A program made the position numbers and the translations under genes. The notes beneath the pieces are model-generated. The model did no database searches, was not told where the DNA came from, and worked only from the letters and a program-made list of their open reading frames with translations. Shown here in pieces: positions 7,063 to 13,866 of a stretch of DNA of 37,621 bases. The DNA is from Victivallales bacterium (GTDB lineage Bacteria > Verrucomicrobiota > Lentisphaeria > Victivallales > UBA1829). The stretch spans positions 1 to 37,621 of the forward strand of contig JAEEQN010000032.1 in NCBI GenBank assembly GCA_016285345.1, read 5' to 3'. Position 1 is the first letter of the stretch. Every line of letters begins with the position of its first letter.

Positions 7063-9738
7063 ATGAAAAAAAGCATCTGTATGCTCGGCTGCGCCATGAT
7101 CGGCGTGCTGGCTGCATGCTCGTCCGACTCCGCCTACAAACCGGCTGATCCGGCCCTTGTGGCCGCCGCCGACGCGGCTGTGATCACCCCGACCGAGGCT
7201 CCGTCGCCCCAGATCGTGCAGAGATTCGCGAACGAACTGCGCATCCTTGACGAAACCGGCATGATGCGCGAGACCATCAAGGACGCCGACGGCAGCATGT
7301 GGTATTGCCAGGGCATCTACAATGAGGATCAGCCCGGCAAGCCCGCCATCCTCGTCTTCCTGCACGGCATCGGCGAGCGCGGCGACGAGAACCTCGCCTC
7401 CATCCGCCTGGCCGTCCCCGACATCGTGAAGCAAATCATGGCCGCCAAACAGAAAGTCATCCTCCTTGCTCCCGAATGCCCGAGCAACCAGCTCTGGGCT
7501 CCGCTTCATCGCGGCGGCGCTCAGGCGAAGCTGACCGAGAAGCCCGCGCAGGCGCTCGGCCTCGTTCCGGTCCTCATTCAGAAGAAGATCAAAGAGTTTA
7601 ACGCCGATCCCGACCGCGTGTACATCACCGGTCTCTCCATGGGCGGCTACGGCACCTGGGACCTCATCTCCCGTTACGGTACCGATCTCTTCGCGGCCGC
7701 GATGCCCTGCTGCGGCGGCGGCGATCCCGCGCAGGCCGGCGCGAAGCTGAAAGACCTCCCGATCTGGATCTTCCACGGCGGAGCCGATCCGACCGTGCCC
7801 GTGATGCTCTCCCGTCGCATGTACACCGCGCTGAAGGATGCCGGCAACGACGACGTGTTCTACAAGGAATATCCCGGCGTGCAGCATGACTGCTGGACGC
7901 AGACCTACCGCAACCCCGAAGCCTGGAAATGGCTGTTCTCGCAGAAGCGCGGCGTCAAGTCCGACGTCCGTCCGGAACAGGGCGAAGTCGTGAAGGTCAC
8001 GCAGGAAGAATTTGAATCCGCGGGCGGCTTCGGCGGCGGTCGCGGCGGCCGCGGCGGCCAGGGCGGTCAGCGTGGTCAAGGTCAGGGCGGCCAGCGTCCG
8101 CAGGGCCAGGGCGGCTTCGGACAGGGCGGCCAGCGTCCGCAGGGTCAGGGCGGCTTCGGCGGCGGTATGGGCCAGGGCGGCCAGCGTCCGCAGGGGCAGG
8201 GCATGGGCCAGGGCGGCCAGAATTCCCAGCGCGCCCGCGACCTCCAGATCATCCGCAACAACGATCTGAAGCAGCTTGAATACAAGACCGATGATGGCCA
8301 CAAAGTCTGGTATTGCGAAGGCACCTACAACATGGATGCCGCCGGCAAGCCCGCCATCCTGCTCTTCCTCCACGGCGGCGGCGAACGCGGCGACGATACC
8401 GACAACGCCAGCCAGGTCCGTCTGGGTCTCCCCGCCATCATCCGAGCGATCAAGGCCGATCCGACCCGCAAGGTCGTCGTCCTCGCTCCGCAGTGCCCGA
8501 GCAGCCAGTCCTGGGGCGGCATGGGACGTCTCCCCGAGGACGGCTCCGCCGCGATCGACATTCTTCCGAAGCTCATTGAGCAGAAGATCAAGGATTACAA
8601 CGCCGATCCGGATCGCGTGTACATCACCGGTTTCTCCATGGGCGGCATCGGCACGCTCGAAATGTGCGCCCGCAGACCCGACCTCTACGCGGCCGCCGTC
8701 GCGATCTGCTGCGGCGGTTCCCAGTCTCAGGCCGACAGAATGGTCTATATCCCGACCCAGCTCCATCAGGGCGCCGACGACCCGACGGTCCAGCCCGCTC
8801 GTACCCGCGCTTTCTTCGATATGCTGAAGAACGCCGGCAACACCAAGGTCACGTACACGGAATACCCCGGCGTCGGACACAACTCCTGGGACAACGCCTA
8901 CGCGGACGCCAAGACCTGGACCTGGCTCTTCGCGCAGAAGCGTGATCCGCAGCGTCCTGTGCCTCAGGCATCGGCCCAGCCCCAGGGCGGTCAGCGTCCC
9001 GCCGGTCAGCCCGGTCAGGGCTTTGGCGGCGGTTTCGGCCAAGGCGGCCAGCCCGGTCAGGGCTTTGGCGGCGGTTTCGGCCAAGGCGGCCAGCGTCCTG
9101 CCGGTCAAGGCGGTATGGGCGGCTTCGGCGGCGGCCAGGGTGGTCAGCGTCCTGCCGGTCAAGGCGGTATGGGCGGCTTCGGCGGCTTCGTCCAGGGTGC
9201 TCAGCCCGGTATGGGCCAGGGCGGCTTTGGCGGCGGCATGGGTCAGGGCGGCCAGCGTCCCGCCGGTCAGCCCGGCCAGGGCGGTTTCGGCGGCGGCTTC
9301 GGCGGCGGCATGATGCCCGGCGGTCAGGGCGGCTTTGGCGGCGGCTTCGGACAGGGTGCTCAGCCCGGCATGGGTCAGGGCGGCTTCGGCGGCGGCTTCG
9401 GCCAGGGTGCTCAGCCCGGCATGGGGCAGGGCGGTCAGCGTCCCGCCGGTCAGGCCGGTCAGGGCCAGGGGCAGGGCGGCCAGCGTCGTCGTCAGGGCCA
9501 GGGTCAGGGCATGGGCCAGGGCGGCTTTGGCGGAGGCCAAGGTGGTTTCGGTGGAGGTCAGGGCGGTCAGCGTCCGCAGGCTCAGCAGGGCCCCAGATCC
9601 AGCGTCAACACCATCTCTGACATCCAGACCAAGTTCCCCGAAGAATACAAGGAAGCTCAGAAGCTTCGCCAGACGGATCCCGCGGCTTATCGTGCAAAAC
9701 TCCGTGATCTCCAGAGCAAGCTTACTGCCTCGAACTGA
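7063..9738 (+). CDS. Lipoprotein with two tandem alpha/beta-hydrolase (feruloyl/acetyl-esterase-like) domains and long Gly-rich tracts
   Basis: A lipoprotein signal ends in the lipobox LAAC with Cys19. Two homologous hydrolase domains follow. Domain 1 (about 50-296) has FLHGIGERGD as oxyanion region, nucleophile Ser192 in GLSMGG, Asp242 in HGGADPTVP and His275 in GVQHD. Domain 2 (about 395-627) has FLHGGGERGD, Ser525 in GFSMGG, Asp573 and His606 in GVGHNSWD. Both triads are intact. The fold is that of polyhydroxybutyrate-depolymerase/feruloyl-esterase-like secreted esterases. Gly/Gln/Phe-rich tracts separate the domains (320-388) and follow domain 2 (about 640-843). A 45-residue helical, charged C-terminus (PEEYKEAQKLRQTDPAAYR) closes the 891-residue protein. 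GGAGGA lies 6 bases before the ATG. Divergence from a GH10 gene suggests release of acyl groups from xylan; the exact ester is unknown. Confidence 0.88.
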   Translation: MKKSICMLGCAMIGVLAACSSDSAYKPADPALVAAADAAVITPTEAPSPQIVQRFANELRILDETGMMRETIKDADGSMWYCQGIYNEDQPGKPAILVFLHGIGERGDENLASIRLAVPDIVKQIMAAKQKVILLAPECPSNQLWAPLHRGGAQAKLTEKPAQALGLVPVLIQKKIKEFNADPDRVYITGLSMGGYGTWDLISRYGTDLFAAAMPCCGGGDPAQAGAKLKDLPIWIFHGGADPTVPVMLSRRMYTALKDAGNDDVFYKEYPGVQHDCWTQTYRNPEAWKWLFSQKRGVKSDVRPEQGEVVKVTQEEFESAGGFGGGRGGRGGQGGQRGQGQGGQRPQGQGGFGQGGQRPQGQGGFGGGMGQGGQRPQGQGMGQGGQNSQRARDLQIIRNNDLKQLEYKTDDGHKVWYCEGTYNMDAAGKPAILLFLHGGGERGDDTDNASQVRLGLPAIIRAIKADPTRKVVVLAPQCPSSQSWGGMGRLPEDGSAAIDILPKLIEQKIKDYNADPDRVYITGFSMGGIGTLEMCARRPDLYAAAVAICCGGSQSQADRMVYIPTQLHQGADDPTVQPARTRAFFDMLKNAGNTKVTYTEYPGVGHNSWDNAYADAKTWTWLFAQKRDPQRPVPQASAQPQGGQRPAGQPGQGFGGGFGQGGQPGQGFGGGFGQGGQRPAGQGGMGGFGGGQGGQRPAGQGGMGGFGGFVQGAQPGMGQGGFGGGMGQGGQRPAGQPGQGGFGGGFGGGMMPGGQGGFGGGFGQGAQPGMGQGGFGGGFGQGAQPGMGQGGQRPAGQAGQGQGQGGQRRRQGQGQGMGQGGFGGGQGGFGGGQGGQRPQAQQGPRSSVNTISDIQTKFPEEYKEAQKLRQTDPAAYRAKLRDLQSKLTASN
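8020..8226 (+). repeat. Gly/Gln-rich linker between the two esterase domains
   Basis: This codes for residues 320-388, with repeated GGQRPQGQG units alternating with GGFGGG and GGRGG. It has the same composition as the longer C-terminal tract. Confidence 0.85.
8983..9591 (+). repeat. Imperfect tandem Gly-rich repeats in the esterase gene
   Basis: About 200 codons consist of units such as GGQRPAGQ, GGFGGGFGQG and GAQPGMGQ. Some copies are identical in DNA: a 42-base unit occurs twice back to back (9010-9051 and 9052-9093), and a 41-base segment at 9091 recurs at 9145. Exact DNA identity points to recent duplication, so tract length probably varies between strains. Confidence 0.9.
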
Positions 9739-9771
9739 TCTGAATCGGGTCTTCCCGATCTGACATCAATG

Positions 9772-9815
9772 GAAGCCAGCCGGACACCGACACGATCCGG
9801 CTGGCTTCTTTTTTT
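9772..9815 (+). terminator. Terminator of the tandem esterase gene
   Basis: A perfect 13-bp stem (GAAGCCAGCCGGA with TCCGGCTGGCTTC) with an 11-base loop is followed by seven T, 33 bases after the stop codon. Confidence 0.95.
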
Positions 9816-9882
9816 GTCTGCCTTCGGAAAAAACTTTTTGAGGTGAAAACTTCCGGAATCGCGATATTTTTCCGTTTCCGGC

Positions 9883-9910
9883 TTGTTTTTCCCGAAAATG
9901 GCAATATATT
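9883..9910 (+). promoter_or_regulatory. Ferredoxin gene promoter
   Basis: TTGTTT (9883-9888) is 16 bases from TATATT (9905-9910). The predicted start is near 9917, just past an in-frame ATG at 9916. That excludes the longer reading and supports the start at 9955. Confidence 0.7.
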
Positions 9911-9954
9911 AACTGATGCCTTACCACCTTAACCCTAAAACAAGGAGTACTACA

Positions 9955-10128
9955 ATGGCTGCAAAAGTCGATAAGAGCAAATGCGCCGGCTGCGAATCCT
10001 GCGTCGGAGCCTGCCCCGTCAACGCGATTTCCATGAAAGACGGCGCTGCCGAAGTCAACGAAGCCGATTGCGTCGGCTGCGGCGCCTGCGCTGGCGAATG
10101 CCCCTGCGAAGCGATCACGGTTGAGTAA
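9955..10128 (+). CDS. Small 2[4Fe-4S] ferredoxin
   Basis: This 57-residue clostridial-type ferredoxin is a soluble low-potential electron carrier. Two classical cluster motifs are present. The first is Cys10, Cys13, Cys16 and Cys20-Pro (CAGCESCVGACP). The second is Cys39, Cys42, Cys45 and Cys49-Pro (CVGCGACAGECP). A ninth cysteine follows at position 51 (CPCEAI). The start at 9955 is set by an AAGGAG site at 9942-9947 and by the promoter position. The gene is monocistronic, with its own promoter and terminator, and no obvious redox partner is adjacent. It could serve hydrogenase, pyruvate:ferredoxin oxidoreductase or radical SAM enzymes elsewhere; this is inference from anaerobic physiology. 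Confidence 0.96.
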   Translation: MAAKVDKSKCAGCESCVGACPVNAISMKDGAAEVNEADCVGCGACAGECPCEAITVE

Positions 10129-10156
10129 TCATCCATCCGCTTTTATGCAAGAAAAG

Positions 10157-10183
10157 ACCCGGTCGTCTGGCCGGGTTTTTTTT
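10157..10183 (+). terminator. Terminator of the ferredoxin gene
   Basis: ACCCGG and CCGGGT form a short GC-rich stem followed by eight T, 28 bases after the stop codon. Confidence 0.88.
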
Positions 10184-10250
10184 GTGTCGGGATTCCTGGT
10201 TTGAACTCGCGTTTCAGTTTTTCATGTCTTTCCGAAAAAACGGATATTCA

Positions 10251-10279
10251 TTGATTTTTTCCTCATTCCATGCTATATT
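10251..10279 (+). promoter_or_regulatory. Promoter of the phosphoethanolamine-transferase-like gene
   Basis: TTGATT (10251-10256), a 17-base spacer and TATATT (10274-10279). The predicted start is near 10286, leaving a leader of about 46 bases. Confidence 0.7.
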
Positions 10280-10332
10280 AATATTTTATCTCGACAAAAC
10301 AGAAACCAGTCATCCGACGCCTGCCAACCTCA

Positions 10333-11964
10333 ATGGAAAACAACCTCAAACAACACGCGAAAACCCTGCTCGGCAGCATCTGGATATTCCTGATCGTGTA
10401 TCTTTTTCTGATCGCGGGACCGGATTATCTGCCGCGCCTTTTCGTGCATCGCGACCAGGTGCCGCTGGAATGGACCTCCGTGCTTTCCGCGTTGGCGGGA
10501 TATATCTTCCCGTTTACGCCGCTCTTTCTGCTGCGCGGACGGTGGTTCCGGGTCTATGCGGTCGTCCTGATGTTTCTCGCCGCGCTCAGTTTCTTCGTCT
10601 GCGGCTATGTGGTCCTGCGGTTTCACATGCCGCTGCACGCCGGCACGCTGAATCTGCTTTCCACGACCTCCTGGCGCGAATCCCGCGAGTTCATGCTCCG
10701 GGAGATCATTTCGCTTTCCATGGTATACTACGTGCTTGCGACCGCGGCCGGGCTTTCGATCGTCTGGTTTTTCGGCTTCGGCGTGAAGCCGCTCCTGAAC
10801 CGGAAACTGTCGTCCGTCATCGCCGGTTTCTGCGTCCTGCCGATCGTCTGGATTTATACTTATTACACCTGGATCAGCCCCGATCCCGTACAGCGCGGCT
10901 CCGCCGCGTGGTTCGCGCTCCTGCCAAACGAAGTGGCGGATTCCGGCAGGCAAATGGATATCCTGCACGAATGCATCGTGTATCCGCAGATCCCGCAGGA
11001 CCTGACCTGCGAAGGTCCGGCGGACGTGGCGGTGATCGTGATCGGCGAAAGCGCCGTCCGGGGGCACCACTCGCTGTACGGGTACAACCGCGACACGACG
11101 CCCGAACTGGAGAAGAACATCAACGAGCTCGTCGTGTTCCGAAACGTGATCTCCGCGATGCCGGTCACGAATTTCTCGCTGTACTACATGCTCACGTTCA
11201 AGACGCTCCACGACCAGCTGCATCCGCGCGCCACGATCATGTCCGTGCTTGATCGCGCGGGCTACCACATCGACGCCTATTCCACGCAGGAGAATTTCGG
11301 CGAAAACTCCGTTTCCGCGCTCTTCGCGCCGTGGCATCCCAAATACCATGAAAACGAGTTCGACGGCTGCCTGATCGACGACGTCCGCGAAGCCCTCGCG
11401 AACCGCAGGGATCCCACGCTGATCATCCTCCACATCATGGGCAGCCACATCACCTACAAAAACCGCTATCCCGAGGAGTTCAACCATTTCGCCGAGCAGA
11501 AACCGGAGGTCTCCGGGCAGGAGATCAATCCGCTGTTCCAGGAGAACATCAACACCTACGACAACACCATCCGCTACACGGACTATGTGCTCGGCGCCAT
11601 CATCGAACAGCTGAGAGCGGCGGGCGGGAAAAATATGCTGTTCTATTTCTCCGACCACGGCGAGAACGTCGAGACGAGTTTCCTGCAGAACTACCGCGAC
11701 GCAGAGAAACGCGATTCCTACGAAGTGCCGTTCCTGTTCTGGTTCTCGCCCGAATACCGCGAGGCGTACCCCGAGCGCATCGCCGCCGCGGAGGCCGCCG
11801 TGGACAAGCCGATCCAGCTGGACCGCGCCGCGGAGGGCATCCTCTCCATCTTCGGCGTCTCCTCGCAGAGTTATCCCGCGAGCGAGAATTTCCTTTCGCC
11901 GGAGTTCGCCGTCAAGCCGCGGTACATGATGGAAGGCCACATCCTCTACAGGGAAGACGAGTGA
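10333..11964 (+). CDS. Membrane phosphoethanolamine transferase-like enzyme (EptA/CptA family)
   Basis: These alkaline-phosphatase-fold enzymes transfer phosphoethanolamine from phospholipid to lipid A, core sugars or other envelope glycans on the outer face of the inner membrane. The N-terminal half has about five hydrophobic segments (near 13-30, 48-67, 74-95, 124-148, 160-178). A periplasmic catalytic domain begins near 225. VIGESAVRGHHSLYGYNRDTTP places the nucleophile at Ser240; EptA has Thr and CptA-type proteins Ser there. HIMGSH (367-372) and SDHGEN (Asp441-His442) are the zinc-site motifs. The length of 543 residues is normal. The ATG at 10333 lacks a clear ribosome-binding site. The acceptor cannot be read from sequence; a lipid A role would fit resistance to cationic peptides, but this is inference. 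Confidence 0.87.
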   Translation: MENNLKQHAKTLLGSIWIFLIVYLFLIAGPDYLPRLFVHRDQVPLEWTSVLSALAGYIFPFTPLFLLRGRWFRVYAVVLMFLAALSFFVCGYVVLRFHMPLHAGTLNLLSTTSWRESREFMLREIISLSMVYYVLATAAGLSIVWFFGFGVKPLLNRKLSSVIAGFCVLPIVWIYTYYTWISPDPVQRGSAAWFALLPNEVADSGRQMDILHECIVYPQIPQDLTCEGPADVAVIVIGESAVRGHHSLYGYNRDTTPELEKNINELVVFRNVISAMPVTNFSLYYMLTFKTLHDQLHPRATIMSVLDRAGYHIDAYSTQENFGENSVSALFAPWHPKYHENEFDGCLIDDVREALANRRDPTLIILHIMGSHITYKNRYPEEFNHFAEQKPEVSGQEINPLFQENINTYDNTIRYTDYVLGAIIEQLRAAGGKNMLFYFSDHGENVETSFLQNYRDAEKRDSYEVPFLFWFSPEYREAYPERIAAAEAAVDKPIQLDRAAEGILSIFGVSSQSYPASENFLSPEFAVKPRYMMEGHILYREDE

Positions 11965-11996
11965 CGCGCGCACTGAATCCGTTCAGCGGAGTTTTT

Positions 11997-12773
11997 TCAG
12001 TTCGCGCCGCGCGGCTGGACCGCGGGCGTCGGCTGTTTGCGGGAGATGATCGTGACCGGGCATCCGCACGCCTCGAAGACCGCCTTGATCTCCTCCAGAC
12101 GTTCCCTTGACGGGATTTCGATCCAGTCCTCGGTGCCGGGGCGGTCGAGCGAATTGACCTGCACCCGGTCGGGCGCGATTTCGCGCAGACACTGTACGAA
12201 GCGTTCGAGCGAGGCGGGGGAATCGTTGACGCCGGGCACGATGAAGACCTCCAGCCACATTTCCACCTTGTTGACCGCGCGGAACGACTTCAGTGCCGCC
12301 ATGAGGCCGTCGAACGTCACGCCGGGGGCAGGGCGGTTCACGCGGACGAATTCCTCTTCATTCGAAGCGTCCAGCGAGGGCATGATGAGGTCGATCCCCT
12401 CAAGTTCCTTCTGCAAGCCGGGATCGCCGAGCAGCGTGGCGTTCGTGATGAGGCATATCTTGACCTCGGGGCGCTTCGATTTTACTGCGCGGATGATCTG
12501 TCCGATGCCGGTGTGGAGCGTGGGCTCGCCGACGCCGGAGAACGTCACGTAGTCGATCTTCTCGTGTTTCTCGAAAAACGCGTCAAGTTCGGCGAGGGTG
12601 CGTTCGACGGGGTAGAAATCGCCGCGTTCCATGGTCAGGTTCGTGGTCGCGCCGCATTCGCAGTAGACGCAGTCCAGCGAGCAGGTCTTGAACGGCAGGA
12701 GGTCGACGCCGAGCGAGACGCCGAGCCTGCGGGAAATGATCGGTCCGAATACGCTTTTCTTTTTCTCTGTCAT
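11997..12773 (-). CDS. Radical SAM protein (COG0731-like)
   Basis: This 258-residue protein has the radical SAM cluster motif Cys31-x3-Cys35-x2-Cys38 (CSLDCVYC). The glycine-rich SAM-binding strand follows (TFSGVGEPTLH), then LITNATLL, which is typical of the barrel. It resembles the compact COG0731 Fe-S oxidoreductases related to TYW1/Taw1, whose bacterial substrates are mostly unknown. A GGGAGGAA site lies 8 bases before the ATG, within the 21-base gap after mntP, so the two genes probably form one operon. No C-terminal auxiliary-cluster cysteine pattern is visible; only one further pair of cysteines is apparent (ECG, ACGC). Confidence 0.85.
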   Translation of the reverse strand: MTEKKKSVFGPIISRRLGVSLGVDLLPFKTCSLDCVYCECGATTNLTMERGDFYPVERTLAELDAFFEKHEKIDYVTFSGVGEPTLHTGIGQIIRAVKSKRPEVKICLITNATLLGDPGLQKELEGIDLIMPSLDASNEEEFVRVNRPAPGVTFDGLMAALKSFRAVNKVEMWLEVFIVPGVNDSPASLERFVQCLREIAPDRVQVNSLDRPGTEDWIEIPSRERLEEIKAVFEACGCPVTIISRKQPTPAVQPRGAN

Positions 12774-12794
12774 ATCTGAAATTCCTCCCGGGGA

Positions 12795-13523
12795 TCACCC
12801 GAAAAACATGATTTTCACCGCGATGCCGAGCAGCACGACGCCGCCCAGGATCGAACTCCGGTTGCCGAGCCGGTTGCCGAACACGCGCCCGGAGACGCAG
12901 CCCGCCGCGGAGATGAGCGCCGTGACCGCGCCGATCACCAGCACGTCGCCGGTGATGTCCGTGCGTCCGAGGCAGGTATAGGAAACGCCGACCAGCAGCG
13001 CGTCGATGCTCGTTGCGAACGACAGCACGATCAGGCGGCGGAGCGAGCACACGCCGACCTTTTTCGCCGGGTCCTCCTCCTTCGAGAAGCCTTCGCGGAG
13101 CATCTGCGCAGCCACGAACGCGAGCAGAAGCCCGGCGGCGATCCGCCCGAGTTTCTGCACGAGTCCGCCGAACAGCCCGCTCCCGAACCAGCCGATCGTC
13201 GGCATCAGCGCCTGAAACACGCCGAACGACGCCGCGACCAGCACGATCTTGTCCCATGTCAGCGTCTCAACGCCCGGATTCCGTTTGCATCCGCAGTCGT
13301 ACGAACCGCGTGCATGGCAGACGGCGCAGACCGGGGCGGCGGGCGTCGGACTGAGGAACGGCAGACGGCGGTACCAGGGGCGTTTTTCGGAAGGATTCGG
13401 GGCGGATTCCGGCGCGGGCTGCGATTTCGGGCAGGACCAGCCGACCGTGCCGAGCGCGAGGGAGACCGCGAGCGCATCCATCGCGAGGCCTACGCCCATG
13501 AATGATGCTTCCGGAATGTTCAC
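12795..13523 (-). CDS. mntP: MntP-type manganese efflux pump with a Cys-rich loop insertion
   Basis: MntP pumps excess Mn(II) out of the cytoplasm through six membrane segments. The family signatures are visible in both halves: GLAMDALAVSLALG near the N-terminus, FGVFQALMPTIGW, and the repeat-related FATSIDALLVGVSY. I choose the GTG at 13523. It is preceded by GAGGTG at suitable distance and gives an N-terminus (M)NIPEASFMGVGLAMDALA that aligns with the MNI start of known MntP. A longer ATG frame would begin only seven bases from the tRNA end. An insertion of about 55 residues after the first helix contains Cys66, Cys69, Cys77 and Cys79 (CAVCHARGSYDCGC). This is not usual in MntP and could be a metal-sensing or metal-binding loop. 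Confidence 0.9.
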   Translation of the reverse strand: MNIPEASFMGVGLAMDALAVSLALGTVGWSCPKSQPAPESAPNPSEKRPWYRRLPFLSPTPAAPVCAVCHARGSYDCGCKRNPGVETLTWDKIVLVAASFGVFQALMPTIGWFGSGLFGGLVQKLGRIAAGLLLAFVAAQMLREGFSKEEDPAKKVGVCSLRRLIVLSFATSIDALLVGVSYTCLGRTDITGDVLVIGAVTALISAAGCVSGRVFGNRLGNRSSILGGVVLLGIAVKIMFFG

Positions 13524-13604
13524 AGCGTCACCTCGCAGATTTGTTTCCGGATCCGCTTCCAAGCTCAAAAACCGGTCGTCCGTCCGGAAAAAAGGCAAAA
13601 AAAA

Positions 13605-13681
13605 TGGTACGCCCTCGGGGATTCGAACCCCGGACCCAATGATTAAGAGTCATTTGCTCTAGCCGGCTGAGCTAAGGGCGC
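13605..13681 (-). tRNA. tRNA-Lys (anticodon CTT)
   Basis: The minus strand folds into a full cloverleaf of 77 bases. The acceptor stem is GCGCCCT with AGGGCGT (one G-U pair), the D stem GCTC/GAGC, the anticodon stem AATGA/TCATT with loop CTCTTAA (anticodon CTT), and the T stem CGGGG/CCCCG with loop TTCGAAT. The discriminator is A and the CCA end is encoded in the DNA. Eight T follow the CCA. Confidence 0.98.
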
Positions 13682-13698
13682 ACAAAAAGTATGCATTT

Positions 13699-13726
13699 AA
13701 TATAGACCCTTTTGCCGGAAAGTCAA
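13699..13726 (-). promoter_or_regulatory. tRNA-Lys promoter
   Basis: On the minus strand TTGACT (13726-13721), a 16-base spacer and TATATT (13704-13699) lie just before the tRNA 5' end. The mntP-radical SAM pair downstream has no promoter that I recognise and may depend partly on read-through from here. Confidence 0.72.
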
Positions 13727-13798
13727 GCATGAAACATGAAAAAAGACAAAAAAATGGATTGAAAACGACGGTTTTTCGGAAAAAGCGCCCGTTTCCTA

Positions 13799-13827
13799 TT
13801 GCTTTTTTTGCCGGATGAGGCTATATT
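13799..13827 (+). promoter_or_regulatory. Promoter of the SNF2-family gene
   Basis: TTGCTT (13799-13804) and TATATT (13822-13827) with a 17-base spacer, about 33 bases from start site to ATG. Confidence 0.7.
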
Positions 13828-13866
13828 ATTGATTCTTTTTTCAGAAAAAAATCAGGACGGAATCAA

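Noticed and set aside
6967..9540. 857-codon minus-strand open frame opposite the esterase
   Set aside because: The Ala/Leu/Thr repeat-like product is the reverse complement of the Gly-rich tracts; it lacks a ribosome-binding site and motifs, while the plus strand encodes two full hydrolase triads.
8983..9591. CRISPR or other regularly spaced repeat array
   Set aside because: The repeats are coding, in frame and Gly-rich, with no constant repeat/unique spacer alternation.
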